A stretch of 64,000 bases of DNA. It comes from Mycothermus thermophilus. Lineage: Eukaryota; Ascomycota; Sordariomycetes; Sordariales; Chaetomiaceae. The stretch covers positions 3,227,816 to 3,291,815 of the forward strand of contig QQBE01000001.1 of assembly GCA_011316235.1 (NCBI GenBank), read 5' to 3'. The position numbers and the translations under genes are program-made. Positions 63,162 through 64,000 of the stretch are shown here, piece by piece. Numbering within the stretch: the stretch's first letter is position 1; each line of letters opens with the position of its first letter. The notes beneath the pieces were generated by a model that was not told the DNA's origin, made no database searches, and saw only the letters and a list, made by a program, of their open reading frames with translations.

Positions 63162-64000
63162 TCACTCTCCCACCTCACTCCCTTCCGAATCTGATTTCGA
63201 CGTCGCCACCGACTCAGGCGCCGCCTGTGCCGTCCCAGCACCCGCCCTCGCTGCCGCCTTCTTCTCCCTCTCCTTCTGCCGGCGCTTGAGCTTCTTCTCC
63301 CTATTAAGCCGCTTCTTCTTTTCCCTGAGGTGTTCTTCTTTACTCAACCTCTGCCTCTCCAATGCCTCCTGGGCGGCTTTGCGCGCCTTCTCACGCTTCC
63401 GCCGCGCAATCCTCGTCTTCTTGCCGGGCCGCGTCTTCTTCTTTCTTTTTTCTGTATCTCCATCCTCTTCCTGCCCTTTCGGAGCGGGCACTAGTATCCC
63501 GGCTGCCGCGGCAGCACCCATCACCGCGGCAGCCTCTTTCCTGCCCACAGTGATCCTCGTTACCCGCCACGGAAGCTCGAGACCCCATGCCCGTTGGGAG
63601 GCCCAGGCGCGGACTTGCTCCGCCGTAACGGATGAAAGGAGCAGCTTCTCGCGTTCCTGGGGAGGCAGCTCTCCGCGGAGGTAGTATGATGGTGGTCGCT
63701 GGGAGATGGCTGGGCCGGTGTACGGCTGCTCGACCTCGTCGTCGGGGAGAAGGACCACCTTGGGAGGAGGGGCGGCGGTGTTGGCGGCGGAGGATGAAAA
63801 TAGGCGAAACTCAAATGCCGGAGCTGCTTCGCCTCTGTCATGGGATTCAGTATTATTGATGTCAGCCTCATTATGAGGCGCTGAAAGTGGCATGCTCAAG
63901 TCCAGCGAGATTAGATTAGACAGCTGAGCATTGAGCTTGGCCCGTAGCTCGGCGGCAATGGCCTCTTCTTCTGGATCTGGGCTGGAGTTCCGCTCCGAGC
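63162..64000 (-). CDS. DUF2011-like fungal protein, 5' part outside window
   Basis: The frame is open to the window edge, so the N-terminus is missing. Visible sequence reads SPDPEEEAIAAELRAKLNAQ, LSNLISLDLSMPLSAPH, then AFEFRLFSS, PYTGPAISQRPPSYYLRGEL, REKLLLSSVTAEQVRAWASQ and AWGLELPWRVTRI. The second half is a strongly basic Lys/Arg/Glu helix-forming region (KKKTRPGKKTRIARRKREK, KEEHLREKKKRLNREKKLKR) ending in an acidic DSEGSEVGE tail. The FRLF...PxxxYxxGEL...W pattern reminds me of the fungal DUF2011 family, whose function is unknown; the basic tail would fit a nuclear or nucleolar location. This is memory-based and unsearched. Confidence 0.72.
   Translation of the reverse strand, partial: SERNSSPDPEEEAIAAELRAKLNAQLSNLISLDLSMPLSAPHNEADINNTESHDRGEAAPAFEFRLFSSSAANTAAPPPKVVLLPDDEVEQPYTGPAISQRPPSYYLRGELPPQEREKLLLSSVTAEQVRAWASQRAWGLELPWRVTRITVGRKEAAAVMGAAAAAGILVPAPKGQEEDGDTEKRKKKTRPGKKTRIARRKREKARKAAQEALERQRLSKEEHLREKKKRLNREKKLKRRQKEREKKAAARAGAGTAQAAPESVATSKSDSEGSEVGE

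Noticed and set aside
1..64000. CRISPR arrays, prokaryotic operons, transposases, secondary-metabolite clusters
   Set aside because: The DNA is fungal nuclear with spliced genes. No repeat-spacer array, transposase or reverse-transcriptase motif, polyketide synthase or peptide synthetase was seen.

Overview
This window is nuclear DNA of a filamentous ascomycete, most likely a sordariomycete (Sordariales-like). The basis is GC-rich coding sequence, genes broken by short introns (mostly about 50-110 nt) with GT...CTAAC...AG signals, a grg-1/ccg-1 homologue, and a complete HAM-2/PRO22-type STRIPAK subunit. The order is inferred; I could not search a database. I rebuilt exons by hand. Most joins are checked by phase and by continuity of conserved motifs.

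Layout. 1-367: last exon of an eIF4E-family gene. 1.1-2.0 kb (-): EF-hand-like protein with degenerate loops. 2.9-4.1 kb (-): eight-exon glyoxalase II. 4.5-5.8 kb (-): LAS1, an rRNA-processing nuclease. 6.5-8.6 kb (-): NAD kinase. 9.4-12.4 kb (+): PfkB sugar kinase with unusually long introns, one carrying a pentanucleotide satellite. 12.4-20.8 kb: about 8.4 kb without a credible gene. 20.8-22.0 kb (+): low-complexity fungal protein. 23.1-24.6 kb (+): saccharopine dehydrogenase (lysine synthesis). 25.1-26.6 kb (+): mitochondrial EF-Tu. 27.6-28.0 kb (-): RPS29, divergent from an ER protein disulfide isomerase (28.6-29.8 kb, +). 30.1-30.5 kb (-): HSBP1-like coiled-coil protein. 31.0-33.7 kb (+): Tul1/Dsc1 RING E3 ligase. 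34.4-35.3 kb (+): HAD phosphatase. 35.5-37.3 kb (-): RIT1, the initiator-tRNA modifying enzyme. 37.3-40.7 kb: no gene. 40.75-43.2 kb (+): Zn2Cys6 transcription factor. 44.4-45.7 kb (-): type II DnaJ. 45.7-50.8 kb: mostly empty, with one ambiguous base (N). 50.9-51.2 kb (+): grg-1. 51.2-55.2 kb: no clear gene. 55.25-57.7 kb (+): seven-TM protein with an Asn-rich ectodomain. 58.9-62.65 kb (-): HAM-2/STRIP. 63.2 kb to the window end (-): 5'-truncated DUF2011-like protein.

The gene set is mainly housekeeping: translation (eIF4E, LAS1, RPS29, RIT1, mitochondrial EF-Tu), protein folding and quality control (PDI, DnaJ, Tul1, HSBP1-like) and metabolism (NAD kinase, LYS9, GLO2, PfkB, HAD). Signalling and regulation are represented by HAM-2, the 7-TM protein, the Zn2Cys6 factor and grg-1. 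I see no secondary-metabolite cluster, transposase, CRISPR array or other obvious new system. The most notable structural signals are a 56-bp copy of the grg-1 leader directly abutting the N at 47,625, the satellite-bearing intron, and short motifs that recur only between genes.
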